A DNA stretch of 64,000 nt from Desulfonatronum sp. SC1 (GCF_003046795.1 NZ_PZKN01000001.1:124001-188000), one strand, 5' to 3'. Shown: positions 33,262 to 42,779, numbered from the stretch's first letter. Numbers and translations: made by a program. The notes: a model not told the origin generated them from the letters alone.

Positions 33262-35430
33262 ATGGCCTCTCACGCCAAGGTTCTCCGTCAAGCCGCGATC
33301 ACCGGCCTAGCCGCCGCGTTCCTGGCGCTTCTGCCTTGGAGCCTGGGGCTTTGGGAGCGCTGGGAGGCCAAGACCTGGGACATGCGCGTGGCCTGGCTGG
33401 CTGCTCCGGGTCCGGCCACGGAGGACATCGCCCTGATCCTCCTGGATCAGCAAAGCCTGGATTGGGGGCAGGAGCAAGGCGGCTTAAGCTGGCCCTGGCC
33501 CCGTGAGGTCTACACTGCGGTGGTGGACTTTTGCCGCCGGGCCCAGGTTGCCTCCCTGACATTTGACGTGCTCTTCCTGGAGCCTTCGGCCTACGGGGTT
33601 GAGGACGACGCCGTGCTGGCCGAGTCTCTGGCCTCCTTCGGCCCCACGGCCCTGGCCCTGTTTCTGAGCCGTGCCGCGGCGGGCGGACTGCCCGGCTGGC
33701 CTGAAAGCCTTCCCGAACCCGCCTGGAGCGTGGTCGGTTTGGACGAGTGGCCCGGCGCGGCCCCCCATCTCCTGTCCACCCGAATCAGCCCGCCGCGCCC
33801 CGAGTTGGCCGCCGCGGCGCGCGTGTTGGGCAACGTCCAGCTTCGGCCGGATCCGGACGGCGTGTTCCGCCGGATGCGACCCCTGGACGTTTTCGACGGC
33901 CGTCCCGTTCCCTCCCTGGGTTTGGCCGCTTTCCTCGCGGCCGATAAAGTCTCTTCCGGCGCAAACCACTCCCCGCTCGCCGCCTTGCTGGAGGGTCGCG
34001 GTCTGACCCTGTCCGATCGTTTCATTCCCCTGAACGCCGCCGGCGCGGCCATTTTGCGGTTTCGCGGACCCTCGGGCACCCATGCGGCCTACAGCGCGGC
34101 GGCGGTGATCCAGTCCGAACTGCGGCTGTTGGAAGACCTGCCCGCGGTGATCGCTCCGGAAGAACTCCGAGGCAAACACGTATTTTTCGGCTATTCCGCT
34201 CCCGGACTGTTCGATCTGCGACCCACGCCGGTCAGCGGGGTCTACCCCGGTGTGGAAATCCAGGCCACGTTTTTGGACAACTTCCTGTCCGGGGATTTTC
34301 TACGCGAGCTTCCCGGTCCGGTCACGGTGGGGCTGATCCTCGGCCTGTGCCTGCTCACCGGCTTGGCCTTGGCCGTGTGGCGCTCGCCGCTGGCCGGATC
34401 ACTGTCGCTTTTGGCGCTGCTGGCCGTACCCGCGGCCCTGGCCGTGCTCGCCTATCAAAACGGCTGGTGGGCGCCCCTGGTGGCGGCCGAGGTCGGCGTG
34501 GGCATGGCCGGGGTTTTGGGCCTGCTATTTAATTACGCCACCGAAGGTCGGCAGCGGCGGTTCATCAAGAACGCCTTTCAGCAGTATCTCAGCCCCCTGG
34601 TCATCGAACAGCTCATCGCCGACCCTGACAAGCTCAAGTTGGGCGGAGAGCGCAAGGAGCTGAGCATCTTTTTTTCCGACCTGCAGGGCTTCACCACCAT
34701 TTCCGAGAACCTGGACCCCGAGGCCCTGACCGCCTTGCTCAACGACTACCTCACGGCCATGACCGAGATCATCCATGACGAGGGCGGCACGGTGGACAAG
34801 TTCGAGGGCGACGCGATCATCGCTTTCTGGAACGCGCCCCTGGACGTGCCGGATCATGCCCGGCGCGCGGTCCGGGCCGCCCTACGCTGTCAGAGCCAGC
34901 TGGCCGAACTGCGGCCGGGGTTTCGGGAGCGAACCGGCCATGATCTGTTCATGCGCATCGGCATCAACACCGGCCCGGCCGTGGTGGGCAACATGGGCTC
35001 CCATTCCCGCTTCGACTACTCCATGCTCGGCGACGCCGTGAACTTGGCCGCCCGCCTGGAAGGCGTGAACAAGCAGTTCGGCAGCTTCACCCTGATTTCC
35101 GAGGCCACAAGAAAAGCGGCCCTGGAACAGTCCGACGACGATATCCCCATGCGTGAACTGGGCCGGGTGGCCGTGGTCGGCCGCGCCGAGCCGGTGACCG
35201 TGTACGAGCCCCTGAGCAGGGATCAGGCATCCGCAAGAGCCGCCGACCTGGACCGCTTCGCCCAGGGACTTGATGCCTTTTACAGGGCTGACTTTGACCA
35301 GGCCGCGCGGATCCTCGCCTCTTTGGCCGAGGTTGATCCCGCAGCGGACGGATACCTGGAAATCTGCCGCGACCATCCCCCGGTTGCGCCTGAGGATTGG
35401 GACGGGGTGCGCCGAATGCGGACGAAGTGA
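33262..35430 (+). CDS. CHASE2 domain adenylate/guanylate cyclase
   Basis: The 722-residue product has an N-terminal membrane helix, an extracytoplasmic CHASE2 sensor (about 35-335, with 'DIALILLDQQSLDWGQEQGG' and 'GKHVFFGYSAPGLFDLRPTP'), three membrane helices (about 350-425) and a class III cyclase domain. Metal-binding aspartates lie in IFFSDLQGFTTISENL and FEGDAIIAFWNAP, and 'GINTGPAVVGNMGSHSRFDY' is the substrate loop. It makes cAMP or cGMP in response to a periplasmic signal. It starts 10 bases after the M48 gene. Confidence 0.92.
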   Translation: MASHAKVLRQAAITGLAAAFLALLPWSLGLWERWEAKTWDMRVAWLAAPGPATEDIALILLDQQSLDWGQEQGGLSWPWPREVYTAVVDFCRRAQVASLTFDVLFLEPSAYGVEDDAVLAESLASFGPTALALFLSRAAAGGLPGWPESLPEPAWSVVGLDEWPGAAPHLLSTRISPPRPELAAAARVLGNVQLRPDPDGVFRRMRPLDVFDGRPVPSLGLAAFLAADKVSSGANHSPLAALLEGRGLTLSDRFIPLNAAGAAILRFRGPSGTHAAYSAAAVIQSELRLLEDLPAVIAPEELRGKHVFFGYSAPGLFDLRPTPVSGVYPGVEIQATFLDNFLSGDFLRELPGPVTVGLILGLCLLTGLALAVWRSPLAGSLSLLALLAVPAALAVLAYQNGWWAPLVAAEVGVGMAGVLGLLFNYATEGRQRRFIKNAFQQYLSPLVIEQLIADPDKLKLGGERKELSIFFSDLQGFTTISENLDPEALTALLNDYLTAMTEIIHDEGGTVDKFEGDAIIAFWNAPLDVPDHARRAVRAALRCQSQLAELRPGFRERTGHDLFMRIGINTGPAVVGNMGSHSRFDYSMLGDAVNLAARLEGVNKQFGSFTLISEATRKAALEQSDDDIPMRELGRVAVVGRAEPVTVYEPLSRDQASARAADLDRFAQGLDAFYRADFDQAARILASLAEVDPAADGYLEICRDHPPVAPEDWDGVRRMRTK

Positions 35431-35447
35431 TGGGGGGATTCGGAACG

Positions 35448-35478
35448 CCTTGAGCGACCCACGGGAGCGGGCGGTTCA
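35448..35478 (+). repeat. GCGGGCGGTTCA repeat, copy 3
   Basis: CCTTGAGCGACCCACGGGAG followed by CGGGCGGTTCA, nearly the same as 16040-16069. As with copies 1 and 2 it lies where two genes converge (cyclase and gpmI), fitting a transcript 3' end. Confidence 0.55.
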
Positions 35479-35487
35479 TTCGCGTGG

Positions 35488-37119
35488 CTATTTGGTCGTC
35501 ACGGTCACCAGGGAAGGCTCATAACCCTCAGGCGGAACGTGGCCCAGCAGGGTGCAGAGGGTCGCGGCGACGTTGGCCAGGCCTGGTTCCGGAACGTGGG
35601 CGAGCTGGATGGCGTTGCGGTCGCAAAAGTCCTTGACGATGAACGGTACCGGGCTCAGAGTGTGGGCGACCATGGGGGAGCGTTTGCCGTTTTTCTCGGT
35701 CCACATGCAGTCCGCGTTGCCGTGGTCCGCGGTAACCACGGCGATCCCTCCGGCCTGGGCCACCGCGTCCAGGATCCGTTCCAGGCAGGTATCCACAGTG
35801 GCCACGGCGATCCGGATCGCCGGCTCCACTCCGGTGTGGCCGACCATGTCGCCGTTGGCCAGATTCAGTCGAATGAAGCGGCGGCTGCCCTGGGCAATGA
35901 CCTCCACGACCCGGTCCGTGATCTCGGCGGCCTTCATCCAGGGCCGTAGGTCGAAGGCGATCCTGTCCGAGGGGATTTCCTCGTAGGCTTCGAGATTCTT
36001 GTCGATATACCCGGACTTGTTACCGTTCCAGAAGTAGGTCACGTGGCCGAATTTCTGGGTTTCCGAAATGGCGAAGGACGTGATCCCCGTGGCGCAGAGA
36101 TGCTCGCTGACGGTTCCGGTGATGGTCGGCGGTTCCACGAGGAAGTTCTTGGGGATCAAGGCGTCCCCGTCGTACTGCATCATCCCGGCGTAAAACACGT
36201 CCGGACGGCGGACCCGGTCGAACTCGGAGAAGTCCGCCTCTTCGAATGCTCGGGAAATCTCGATGGCCCGGTCTCCGCGGAAGTTGAAGAAGACCACGGC
36301 GTCGTCGTCCTCAATGGTCCCCACCGGTCCGTCGGAATCCACGACCACGAAGCTGTCCATGTACTGGTCGGTTATTTTCGGGTTTTCCCGGTAGTAGGTC
36401 GAAATCGCCTCGGAAGCTGAAGCAAAGGGTCGCCCTTGACCCAGGACGTGGGCCTGCCAGCCTTTTTCCACCACCTTCCAGTTGGCGTTATAACGGTCCA
36501 TGGTCGTGACCATCCTGCCCCCGCCCGAGGCGATCCGATAATCCCTTCCATCCGTTGACAGCCCGGCCAGGCGGGATTCCAGCGGTTCAACGTAGCGCAG
36601 CGCGCTTCTCTGATCCACGTCCCGGCCGTCTAGCAGGGCATGCACCCGGACCCGGCGCACTCCGGCCCGGACGCAGCCGTCCAGCAGGGCGTGGAGTTGG
36701 TTGATATGGCTGTGCACGTTGCCGTCCGAAACCATGCCGATGAAATGCACTGTTCCTCCGTCCAAACCAGCCTGGATCACGCGGCCCCAGGCCTCGCCCA
36801 CAAAGACCCGGCCCGAGGCGATGGCCTCGTTGACCAGTCGGGCTCCCTGGGAAAAGACCCGCCCCGCGCCCAGAGCATTGTGCCCCACCTCGGAATTGCC
36901 CATGTCGTCCTCCGAGGGCAGCCCCACGGCGGTTCCATGGGCCTTGAGCCGGACCATAAGCGGTTCGCCCAGCAAGGCGTCCAAAACCGGGGTGTAGGAA
37001 ACGAAGACGCCATCGCTGGTGTCTTGCGGGCCAAGGCCAACCCCGTCCATGATGACGAGAACCACGGGGCCGGGACAAGGTTGAACTCCGGGGAGCGGAG
37101 CGAGGGGCGTCTTGATCAT
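35488..37119 (-). CDS. gpmI: 2,3-bisphosphoglycerate-independent phosphoglycerate mutase
   Basis: The 543-residue alkaline-phosphatase-fold enzyme has metal motif VLVIMDGVGLGPQDTSDGVF, the phosphoserine motif DMGNSEVGHNALGAG, 'HALLDGRDVDQRSALRYVE' and the second metal set 'NGDMVGHTGVEPAIR' and 'VTADHGNADCMWT'. It interconverts 3- and 2-phosphoglycerate with manganese. AAAGGA precedes the ATG. Length is slightly above the usual 510-515, from an extended N-terminus and insertions. Confidence 0.95.
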   Translation of the reverse strand: MIKTPLAPLPGVQPCPGPVVLVIMDGVGLGPQDTSDGVFVSYTPVLDALLGEPLMVRLKAHGTAVGLPSEDDMGNSEVGHNALGAGRVFSQGARLVNEAIASGRVFVGEAWGRVIQAGLDGGTVHFIGMVSDGNVHSHINQLHALLDGCVRAGVRRVRVHALLDGRDVDQRSALRYVEPLESRLAGLSTDGRDYRIASGGGRMVTTMDRYNANWKVVEKGWQAHVLGQGRPFASASEAISTYYRENPKITDQYMDSFVVVDSDGPVGTIEDDDAVVFFNFRGDRAIEISRAFEEADFSEFDRVRRPDVFYAGMMQYDGDALIPKNFLVEPPTITGTVSEHLCATGITSFAISETQKFGHVTYFWNGNKSGYIDKNLEAYEEIPSDRIAFDLRPWMKAAEITDRVVEVIAQGSRRFIRLNLANGDMVGHTGVEPAIRIAVATVDTCLERILDAVAQAGGIAVVTADHGNADCMWTEKNGKRSPMVAHTLSPVPFIVKDFCDRNAIQLAHVPEPGLANVAATLCTLLGHVPPEGYEPSLVTVTTK

Positions 37120-37147
37120 GGTAATATTCCTTTGCTTGAAGTTTTGT

Positions 37148-37314
37148 AACTACTCAGCACACCTTGTGTGCTCTTCCCGTGGCCATCGGAGTCGGGGTCG
37201 GGATCGGAGTTGGGATCGGAACAGAAAAAAATAGAACGCATCCCAAGTGTTTTCGATCCCGATTCCGATTCCGATTCCGACCCCGGCAAAGGCATTACTC
37301 TGTGCTGAGTAGTT
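37148..37314. repeat. Hexamer palindrome C enclosed by the 9840-type inverted ends
   Basis: Outer ends AACTACTCAGCACA (37148-37161) and TGTGCTGAGTAGTT (37301-37314) are exact inverses and share GTAACTACTCA with the element at 9840. Inside, the left arm has ATCGGAGTCGGGGTCGGGAT and more; the right arm has CGATCCCGATTCCGATTCCG and ATTCCGACCCCGG. The loop is about 35 bases. It lies between gpmI and the deacetylase gene, both on the minus strand. Confidence 0.8.
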
Positions 37315-37419
37315 GCGAAGCTATTCCCGGGAAGATCGCGTATTGTGGCTTCACGTTTCAGGAAGAGCGTATCAGCGCAGCAGGTCGGATGCAAAACGGG
37401 AATGACTGGCCCGTGTGGG

Positions 37420-38151
37420 TCATCTTCCGCGCAATATATTCCAGTAATACCGAAATCTTGGTTTCCAGATCGTCCGCAGGGGGCCGCGTTTGTCTTGCAG
37501 GGCGTCGCCCTGGAGCCGGTAGAGCGGGCCGCCGCCGGGGTTGCGCCAGCCGTGGTTCAGGGCCGCGCCGATGCGCATCCGGTAGGGGTAATGGCGGGTC
37601 GCGAGCCTGTCGATCCGGCGGTTCACCAAGCCTGACGGGTAGACATAGGTGTTCGGGAATCGGCCCAGATGGTCGGCGATGGTTTGACCAGCGTGGCGGA
37701 TTTCCCGGTCCAGGTCCACGCCCGGTCCGGTCAGATCCTGGTGCCCGGCGGAATGGCAGGCTACCTGGACCGTTCCGCTGTCCTGCATTTCCCGCAGCTC
37801 TTGCCAGGTGCAAAAGCAGGCCGTGTCCCCCTCGCGTCCGGCTTGGGAACTGACACGCAGACGGTCGTGCATCTGGGCGGTGGTTTCCTCCCGGATCACG
37901 TCCGTGGATACGCCGACCACCGCCTTCAGTCCCAGTTCCCGCAGCAGCGGATATGCGAAGTGAAAGAAGCCGACATGGGCGTCGTCAAAGGTCAGGCAGA
38001 CGCTGAGACTGCCCGGTTGTAGCGGCTCTCCCGGCAGGACTACGGGATGGTTGTCGCGCACGTAGCGGAGATGGGCGTGGAGCAGGCCCGGGTCGTTGGC
38101 GTATTTGCCACCGCCGGGAACCACGTCATGGTACATCAGGACGGCGAGCAC
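37420..38151 (-). CDS. Polysaccharide deacetylase (NodB domain)
   Basis: The 243-residue product begins MLAVLMYHDVVPGGGKYAND and has the NodB motif 1 'VCLTFDDAHVGFF' (catalytic Asp and metal Asp) and motif 2 'ACHSAGHQDLTG'. The family removes N-acetyl or N-formyl groups from envelope sugars. There is no signal peptide, so a cytoplasmic role in LPS sugar processing is plausible. The gene overlaps the upstream glycosyltransferase by 26 bases. Confidence 0.87.
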   Translation of the reverse strand: MLAVLMYHDVVPGGGKYANDPGLLHAHLRYVRDNHPVVLPGEPLQPGSLSVCLTFDDAHVGFFHFAYPLLRELGLKAVVGVSTDVIREETTAQMHDRLRVSSQAGREGDTACFCTWQELREMQDSGTVQVACHSAGHQDLTGPGVDLDREIRHAGQTIADHLGRFPNTYVYPSGLVNRRIDRLATRHYPYRMRIGAALNHGWRNPGGGPLYRLQGDALQDKRGPLRTIWKPRFRYYWNILRGR

Positions 38152-38983
38152 GCAGGTTGGCCTCGTACAGCTTGAGATACTTGTAGAACGCGGTGTGGCC
38201 GTTGTAGGCCGAGATGAGCAGGCCCTCGTAGCCCTGGAGAAATCCGCGCTGGAGCAGGTAGGATTTGAAAAAGGCGAAGCCGCCGTGCAGTGCGGCCTTC
38301 AGGGGGCTGGAGGACTTATTTCCGGCGTGCTGGGCCGCGAACTGATCGGTGTAGCGCTGCATCTTGGTCAGGAAGTCGGCGACGCAGGCGTAGGAGTAGT
38401 GCCTGACCGGATAATTGAGGCGAACCTCGCGCAAACCCGCGGTGATCACGCCTTCATGCACCGCCGCGTCCGTGAACCGGGTGCGCCCGCGATGAAACAG
38501 CCGGACGTGCCGGTCCGGATGCCAGCCGCAGGTGGTGATCCGCTTGCCGTTGAAGTAGTTTTCCATGGGGAAGGAGTAGACGCAGTCCGGGTCCAGGTTT
38601 TGGGAGGCGATCTCGGCGAAGAGTTCCGGTGTGACGATCTCGTCGCTGTCGATGGACAGAATCCAGTCGTAGGCGGCCAGTTCCGAGGCCCGGTTGTGCA
38701 GGGGGCCGAAGCCCGTGAAGGGCTCCTGGAAAACGCGGACATTGGAGAAGGTCGCGGCGATGTCCAGGGTGGTGTCGGTGGAGCCGTTGTCTAGAACCAC
38801 CACGTTCGGAAAGCCGGAAACGGCATGCAGGCATTCGGTGAGCAGGCGCTGGGCGTCTTTGGTCAGGATGGTGACGCTGATGGGTGGTGCGTGGGGAGTG
38901 GGCATGATGGCTTGGTTGGAAGCGACCGACGAGGACAGCGGCCCGGAAATATCATTTCGAACACTGGACGCGGAGCTTTGCAT
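38126..38983 (-). CDS. Family 2 glycosyltransferase, WaaE/KdtX-like
   Basis: From ATG 38983 (GGGAG 9-10 bases upstream) the protein has 285 residues; MPTPHAPPISVTILTKDAQR (38905) and a TTG at 39010 are alternatives. The GT-A core shows VSGFPNVVVLDNGSTDTTLD, 'YDWILSIDSDEIVTPEL' (DxD-like DSDE) and 'HVRLFHRGRTRFTDAAVHEG', typical of WaaE-type LPS core glucosyltransferases. It likely adds a sugar to the lipopolysaccharide core. It diverges from the SplB-like gene. Confidence 0.85.
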   Translation of the reverse strand: MQSSASSVRNDISGPLSSSVASNQAIMPTPHAPPISVTILTKDAQRLLTECLHAVSGFPNVVVLDNGSTDTTLDIAATFSNVRVFQEPFTGFGPLHNRASELAAYDWILSIDSDEIVTPELFAEIASQNLDPDCVYSFPMENYFNGKRITTCGWHPDRHVRLFHRGRTRFTDAAVHEGVITAGLREVRLNYPVRHYSYACVADFLTKMQRYTDQFAAQHAGNKSSSPLKAALHGGFAFFKSYLLQRGFLQGYEGLLISAYNGHTAFYKYLKLYEANLRARRPDVP

Positions 38984-39042
38984 CCGGCAAAAACTCCCTT
39001 GCCCAAGCAAGCCGTGAAGTCAACTCCAACCCGACCACGAAC

Positions 39043-40200
39043 ATGCAACATTCCGAATCTCCCTCTTCCTTGCCAGCGCATCTTCGCGACCTGAAGGGCG
39101 TTCTTGTGGATCATTCCGTTCTGGATGCGCCCATGACCAAGCGGGTGCTGGGGCGGCTGGCTCATCTGCCCGTGGAGGTTCGCGACCATGATGAAGGGGC
39201 GGCGGGTTCGCTTCGGATCGGACGGCACGGGACAAGCGCCGGGCGAGATGCGGGCGAGGCCGAGGCAGGACAGGGCGTGGTGTATCTGAAGCACTACAAA
39301 GGCCGGTTTTTGCGTTCCTGCCCGGGGACACGGCACTATCACTGCTGCGCCTACCGGATCGTGCATATCGGCGAGAACTGCCCTTTGTCTTGCTCGTATT
39401 GCATCCTCCAGGCCTACTTTCAAGACCGGGTACTCAAGGTCTGGGCCAATCAGGCTGATTTGTTCGCCGAATTGGAGATGGCTTTTGGGGAGCGACCCGA
39501 CCAGCACTGGCGGCTGGGCACCGGGGAGTTCACCGACTCCCTGACCCTGGAGCCGCTGACCGGCTACAGCCGGGATCTGGTGGAGTTTCTTGGCGCGTAT
39601 CCGCAAGCCTGCCTGGAACTGAAATCCAAGGTCGTGGATCTGAGCTGGATGGACCGGGTGGTCAGGCCGGACCGGGTTCTGCCGGCCTGGTCCATGAACG
39701 CGCCGGAGATCCAGGCCGACCAAGAGGGCGGCAGCGCGTCGCTGGAAGAGCGCCTGCGGGCCGCCCGGACCTGCGCCCAGGCGGGTTTCCGCGTCTGCCT
39801 GCACTTCGACCCGGTGATCCCGTTTCCCGGTTGGGAGCGCGGCTACACGCGAACCGTGGAAATGATCGCGGACCATCTCCGCCCCGAGGACGTAGCCTAC
39901 ATCAGCCTGGGATCGCTGCGCTTCATGCCGGAACTCAAGCAGCGCATCGAGGAAAACCACCCCCAGGCCCGCTACATTTACGCCGAATTCATCACCGGTC
40001 TGGACGGCAAGCAACGCCTGCTCCGCCCCCTGCGGGTCCGCCAACTGCGCCACGTGGCCGAAGCGCTGCGCCGGGCCGGATTTCAAGGCCTGTACCTGTG
40101 CATGGAGTCCGACGAAGTCTGGGACGCGGTGTTCGGATACGCGCCGAAGGACTTGGGCGGGCTGGGTCGGTATTTGATGCGGCGGGCGGTTGGGGAATGA
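39043..40200 (+). CDS. Spore photoproduct lyase-like radical SAM protein
   Basis: The 385-residue product carries the radical SAM motif C113-x3-C117-x2-C120 in 'IGENCPLSCSYCILQAYF', preceded by a cysteine pair (HYHCCAYRIVHI). 'LGTGEFTDSLTLEPLTGYSR' and 'VCLHFDPVIPFPGWERGYTR' fit the SplB/photolyase-like group. True SplB repairs spore photoproduct in DNA, but this organism group does not sporulate, so another DNA or base repair role is likely. The end is 15 bases from the converging rhomboid gene. Confidence 0.85.
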   Translation: MQHSESPSSLPAHLRDLKGVLVDHSVLDAPMTKRVLGRLAHLPVEVRDHDEGAAGSLRIGRHGTSAGRDAGEAEAGQGVVYLKHYKGRFLRSCPGTRHYHCCAYRIVHIGENCPLSCSYCILQAYFQDRVLKVWANQADLFAELEMAFGERPDQHWRLGTGEFTDSLTLEPLTGYSRDLVEFLGAYPQACLELKSKVVDLSWMDRVVRPDRVLPAWSMNAPEIQADQEGGSASLEERLRAARTCAQAGFRVCLHFDPVIPFPGWERGYTRTVEMIADHLRPEDVAYISLGSLRFMPELKQRIEENHPQARYIYAEFITGLDGKQRLLRPLRVRQLRHVAEALRRAGFQGLYLCMESDEVWDAVFGYAPKDLGGLGRYLMRRAVGE

Positions 40201-40215
40201 GGGGGCCTTCCTGTT

Positions 40216-40944
40216 TCAGCGGCTATGATCCCGAAACCACTGTTCCAGTGTGGTGCAGTGGCGGCAGGCGCCGCGTTTTTGGAATATTCGGACCAGGGCC
40301 ATGCCCATGATGAACCCCCCGATGTGCGCCCACCAGGCGATGCCGCCGCCGATGCCCTGGAAGACCAGGGAGAAGAGGCCGGAGACGATCTGGATCAGGA
40401 ACCAGATGCCCAGGAAGATCACCGCCGGGATTTCGAAAAAGAAGGGCAGAAAGAGGATGGGCACGAAGGCCACCACCCTGGCGTGGGGGTAGAGCAGGAG
40501 GTACGCGCCCATTACACCGGCGATGGCCCCGGAGGCCCCGACAACGGGAACCGTGGAGCCCAGGTTGAAGAGCAGGTGGGCCAGGATCGCTCCCAGTCCG
40601 CAGAGCAGGTAGAACAGGACGAATCGCACAGTGCCCATCACGTCTTCCACGTTGTCCCCGAAAATCCAAAGCATCCACATGTTCAGCAGGTAGTGCAGCC
40701 ATCCGGCGTGCAGGAACATGTGCGTGACCAGGGTCATGGTCCAGTCCGGGGAGTAGCCGACCCACTGGGCCCAGCCCGGGTCCGTGGCTCGGGCCGGAAC
40801 CATGCCGAAGACGTGGGTGAAGCGGAGCAGCTCCCGTTCCGTCATGGTCAATTGGAGGATGAAGACCAGGGTGTTGGCGATGATGATCAGCCACATGCCG
40901 TAGGACGGGCTTCGGCTGGGGATGTTGTCGCGAAGTGGGAACAT
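40216..40944 (-). CDS. Rhomboid family intramembrane serine protease
   Basis: The 242-residue product has about seven hydrophobic segments. The catalytic serine is in VVGASGAIAGVMGAYLLLYP (GASG) and the catalytic histidine in IAWWAHIGGFIMG. 'HAGWLHYLLNMWMLWIFGDN' gives the rhomboid HxxxN region. It cleaves membrane proteins inside the bilayer. The C-terminus has a CRHC pair. A hexamer palindrome lies upstream of its start. Confidence 0.93.
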   Translation of the reverse strand: MFPLRDNIPSRSPSYGMWLIIIANTLVFILQLTMTERELLRFTHVFGMVPARATDPGWAQWVGYSPDWTMTLVTHMFLHAGWLHYLLNMWMLWIFGDNVEDVMGTVRFVLFYLLCGLGAILAHLLFNLGSTVPVVGASGAIAGVMGAYLLLYPHARVVAFVPILFLPFFFEIPAVIFLGIWFLIQIVSGLFSLVFQGIGGGIAWWAHIGGFIMGMALVRIFQKRGACRHCTTLEQWFRDHSR

Positions 40945-40986
40945 GCTCTTCCCTTAGACCATTATCTATTCCAAAGCATCTCTTTC

Positions 40987-41071
40987 GGGGTCGGAATCGG
41001 GGTCGAATTAGGGTTACAGGCGATCAAACATTATCGATCCCGATACCGATTCCGACGCCGACACCGATACC
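40987..41071. repeat. Hexamer palindrome D
   Basis: Left arm GGGGTCGGAATCGGGGTCGA (40987-41006); right arm ATCGATCCCGATACCGATTC then CGACGCCGACACCGATACC (to 41071). It lies between the RluD-CoaE and rhomboid genes, both on the minus strand. Confidence 0.7.
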
Positions 41072-41138
41072 TTCATATTTTGGCGAATAATGTGTTGCCG
41101 AGAGAGAACCGGTGTTATGCGGGGTTGCTTTCAGAAGC

Positions 41139-42779
41139 CTATTCCGGGGCCACCAAGGCGGTGATCCGGGCCAGAATGCGGCGAACGCCTTGCTGGCGCA
41201 GCCATTGCAAGACATCGACCAGGCTCCGTGCTTTTTGGGCGAGTTCGTCTCGCGTACCCGGGTTGGTCACGACGAGGTGGCAGGCCCGGATTTTTTTTGC
41301 TTCGGGCCATTGCCAGGACTCCATGTCCGCCAGCAGGTTTTCGTCCCAGCCCCGATCGGACCGCAGCCAAGCTCGGCGACGGTCCGGGTCGCAGGCCAGG
41401 CCGACGATCAGGTCGAAGTCCGAAGGCCACCCGGTTTCCAGCAGCAGAGGTACCTCGGCCGCGGCGACCCGGTGCTTGCGGTGGGCTTGCCAGAAGTCTT
41501 CCAGATGGTGCCTGGCCAGGGGGTGGATCAGGGCTTCCAGCTCTCGGCGCAGGTGCGGCGTCTCCCGCAGGGCGTTCAGCAAGGCACGTTTGTCCACCGG
41601 GCCCTCGGGGTCCGGAATAAAGCGGTCCCCGAAATTCCTCCGCAGTAACTCCCAACCGTCCCGCCCCGGTAGATACAATTCCGCCACGGCCTTGTCCGCG
41701 CTCCAGGCCGGAAGACCCAGGGCCGCCAAGTCGGCCAGGAGCAGGCTTTTACCGCAACCGGGCATGCCGGTCAGGCCGACGCGCTGGGTGGTTCGGGAGC
41801 CGACCAGGATCACCCGGAGCATGTCCTTGGGCGGCGGCAGCACGAAGGACAGGGGCTGGTTGGTGCGCGGATGGGGCAGGCCGAGTTTCCAGGCGTGCAG
41901 CATGGGACGGCGGAGTAGGGCGTTCAGGCAGGGGATGTCATCCTGCCAGCTCGTGAATGATGCCGGGCAGTAGGTCGGGTCGCCGAGCAGCGGGTGGCCC
42001 ACGTGGCGCATATGCACCCGGATCTGGTGCGTCCGGCCGCTGGCGATGCGCACCTGGACTAGGCTGAAGCGGTCCTCGGGCGCGGTCCAGAGCAGCGTGT
42101 ACGCGCTGTGCGCCGGTTTGCCGCCCTTTTCGGTTACGGCCATGCGGGTCTTGAGGGTCGGGTGCCGACCGATGGGGGCGTCCACGATGCCTTCGGCACG
42201 GGGGCGGCCGTGGACCAGAGCCAGGTAGACCTTTTCCACCTCCCGCGCGGCAAAGGCCGAGGCCAGACACAGCCGGGTCGGCTCATTCAGGGCCACGGCC
42301 AAGAGGCCCGTGGTGTCCTTGTCCAGGCGGTGCACGATGCCGGGCCGGGATGTATCCATTCCACCGGCGCCCTTCCCGGCGAGTTCCGGAAAATGGTGCA
42401 GTAACCGGTGGACCAAAGTGCCTTGGTCCAGGCCTGCGGCGGGATGGACCACCAGATCGGCTGGCTTGTTCAGGATCACCAGGTCGTCGTCGTGGTAGAG
42501 AACGTGGAGTTCGCGATTTTCAGGCGTCAAGCCGGAATTCGGGACGGCGGCCCGCAACTCCAGCCGGTCCCCGGGAGCAAGGCGGCGGCCGGGACGCAGA
42601 CAGGGACTACCGTTGATCAGGGCCAGGCCGTTTTTGATCCAGGACTGAATGCGGGAGCGGGCAACGCCCTGGTCTTCGGCATGGCGCATCCAGAACTGAT
42701 CCAGCCTGACGCCGCCTTGATCCTGAGAGACCACGGAGGTCAGGGTCGAGGCCTGTGAGGCTGAGTCGGGAGGGGGCAC
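41139..42779 (-). CDS. Fusion of RluD-type pseudouridine synthase and dephospho-CoA kinase
   Basis: The 546-residue protein has two enzymes. Residues about 20-90 are an S4-like RNA-binding domain, and 95-320 an RluA/RluD synthase with the catalytic Asp motif 'IVHRLDKDTTGLLAVAL' and 'GRTHQIRVHMRHVGHPLLGD'. Residues about 335-530 are CoaE, with a P-loop GLTGMPGCGKS (normally GLTGGIGSGKS), 'EVPLLLETGWPSDFDLIVGL' and the R-rich lid. One part modifies large-subunit rRNA, the other phosphorylates dephospho-CoA. No frameshift separates the two. I recall the same fusion in Desulfovibrio. Confidence 0.93.
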   Translation of the reverse strand: MPPPDSASQASTLTSVVSQDQGGVRLDQFWMRHAEDQGVARSRIQSWIKNGLALINGSPCLRPGRRLAPGDRLELRAAVPNSGLTPENRELHVLYHDDDLVILNKPADLVVHPAAGLDQGTLVHRLLHHFPELAGKGAGGMDTSRPGIVHRLDKDTTGLLAVALNEPTRLCLASAFAAREVEKVYLALVHGRPRAEGIVDAPIGRHPTLKTRMAVTEKGGKPAHSAYTLLWTAPEDRFSLVQVRIASGRTHQIRVHMRHVGHPLLGDPTYCPASFTSWQDDIPCLNALLRRPMLHAWKLGLPHPRTNQPLSFVLPPPKDMLRVILVGSRTTQRVGLTGMPGCGKSLLLADLAALGLPAWSADKAVAELYLPGRDGWELLRRNFGDRFIPDPEGPVDKRALLNALRETPHLRRELEALIHPLARHHLEDFWQAHRKHRVAAAEVPLLLETGWPSDFDLIVGLACDPDRRRAWLRSDRGWDENLLADMESWQWPEAKKIRACHLVVTNPGTRDELAQKARSLVDVLQWLRQQGVRRILARITALVAPE

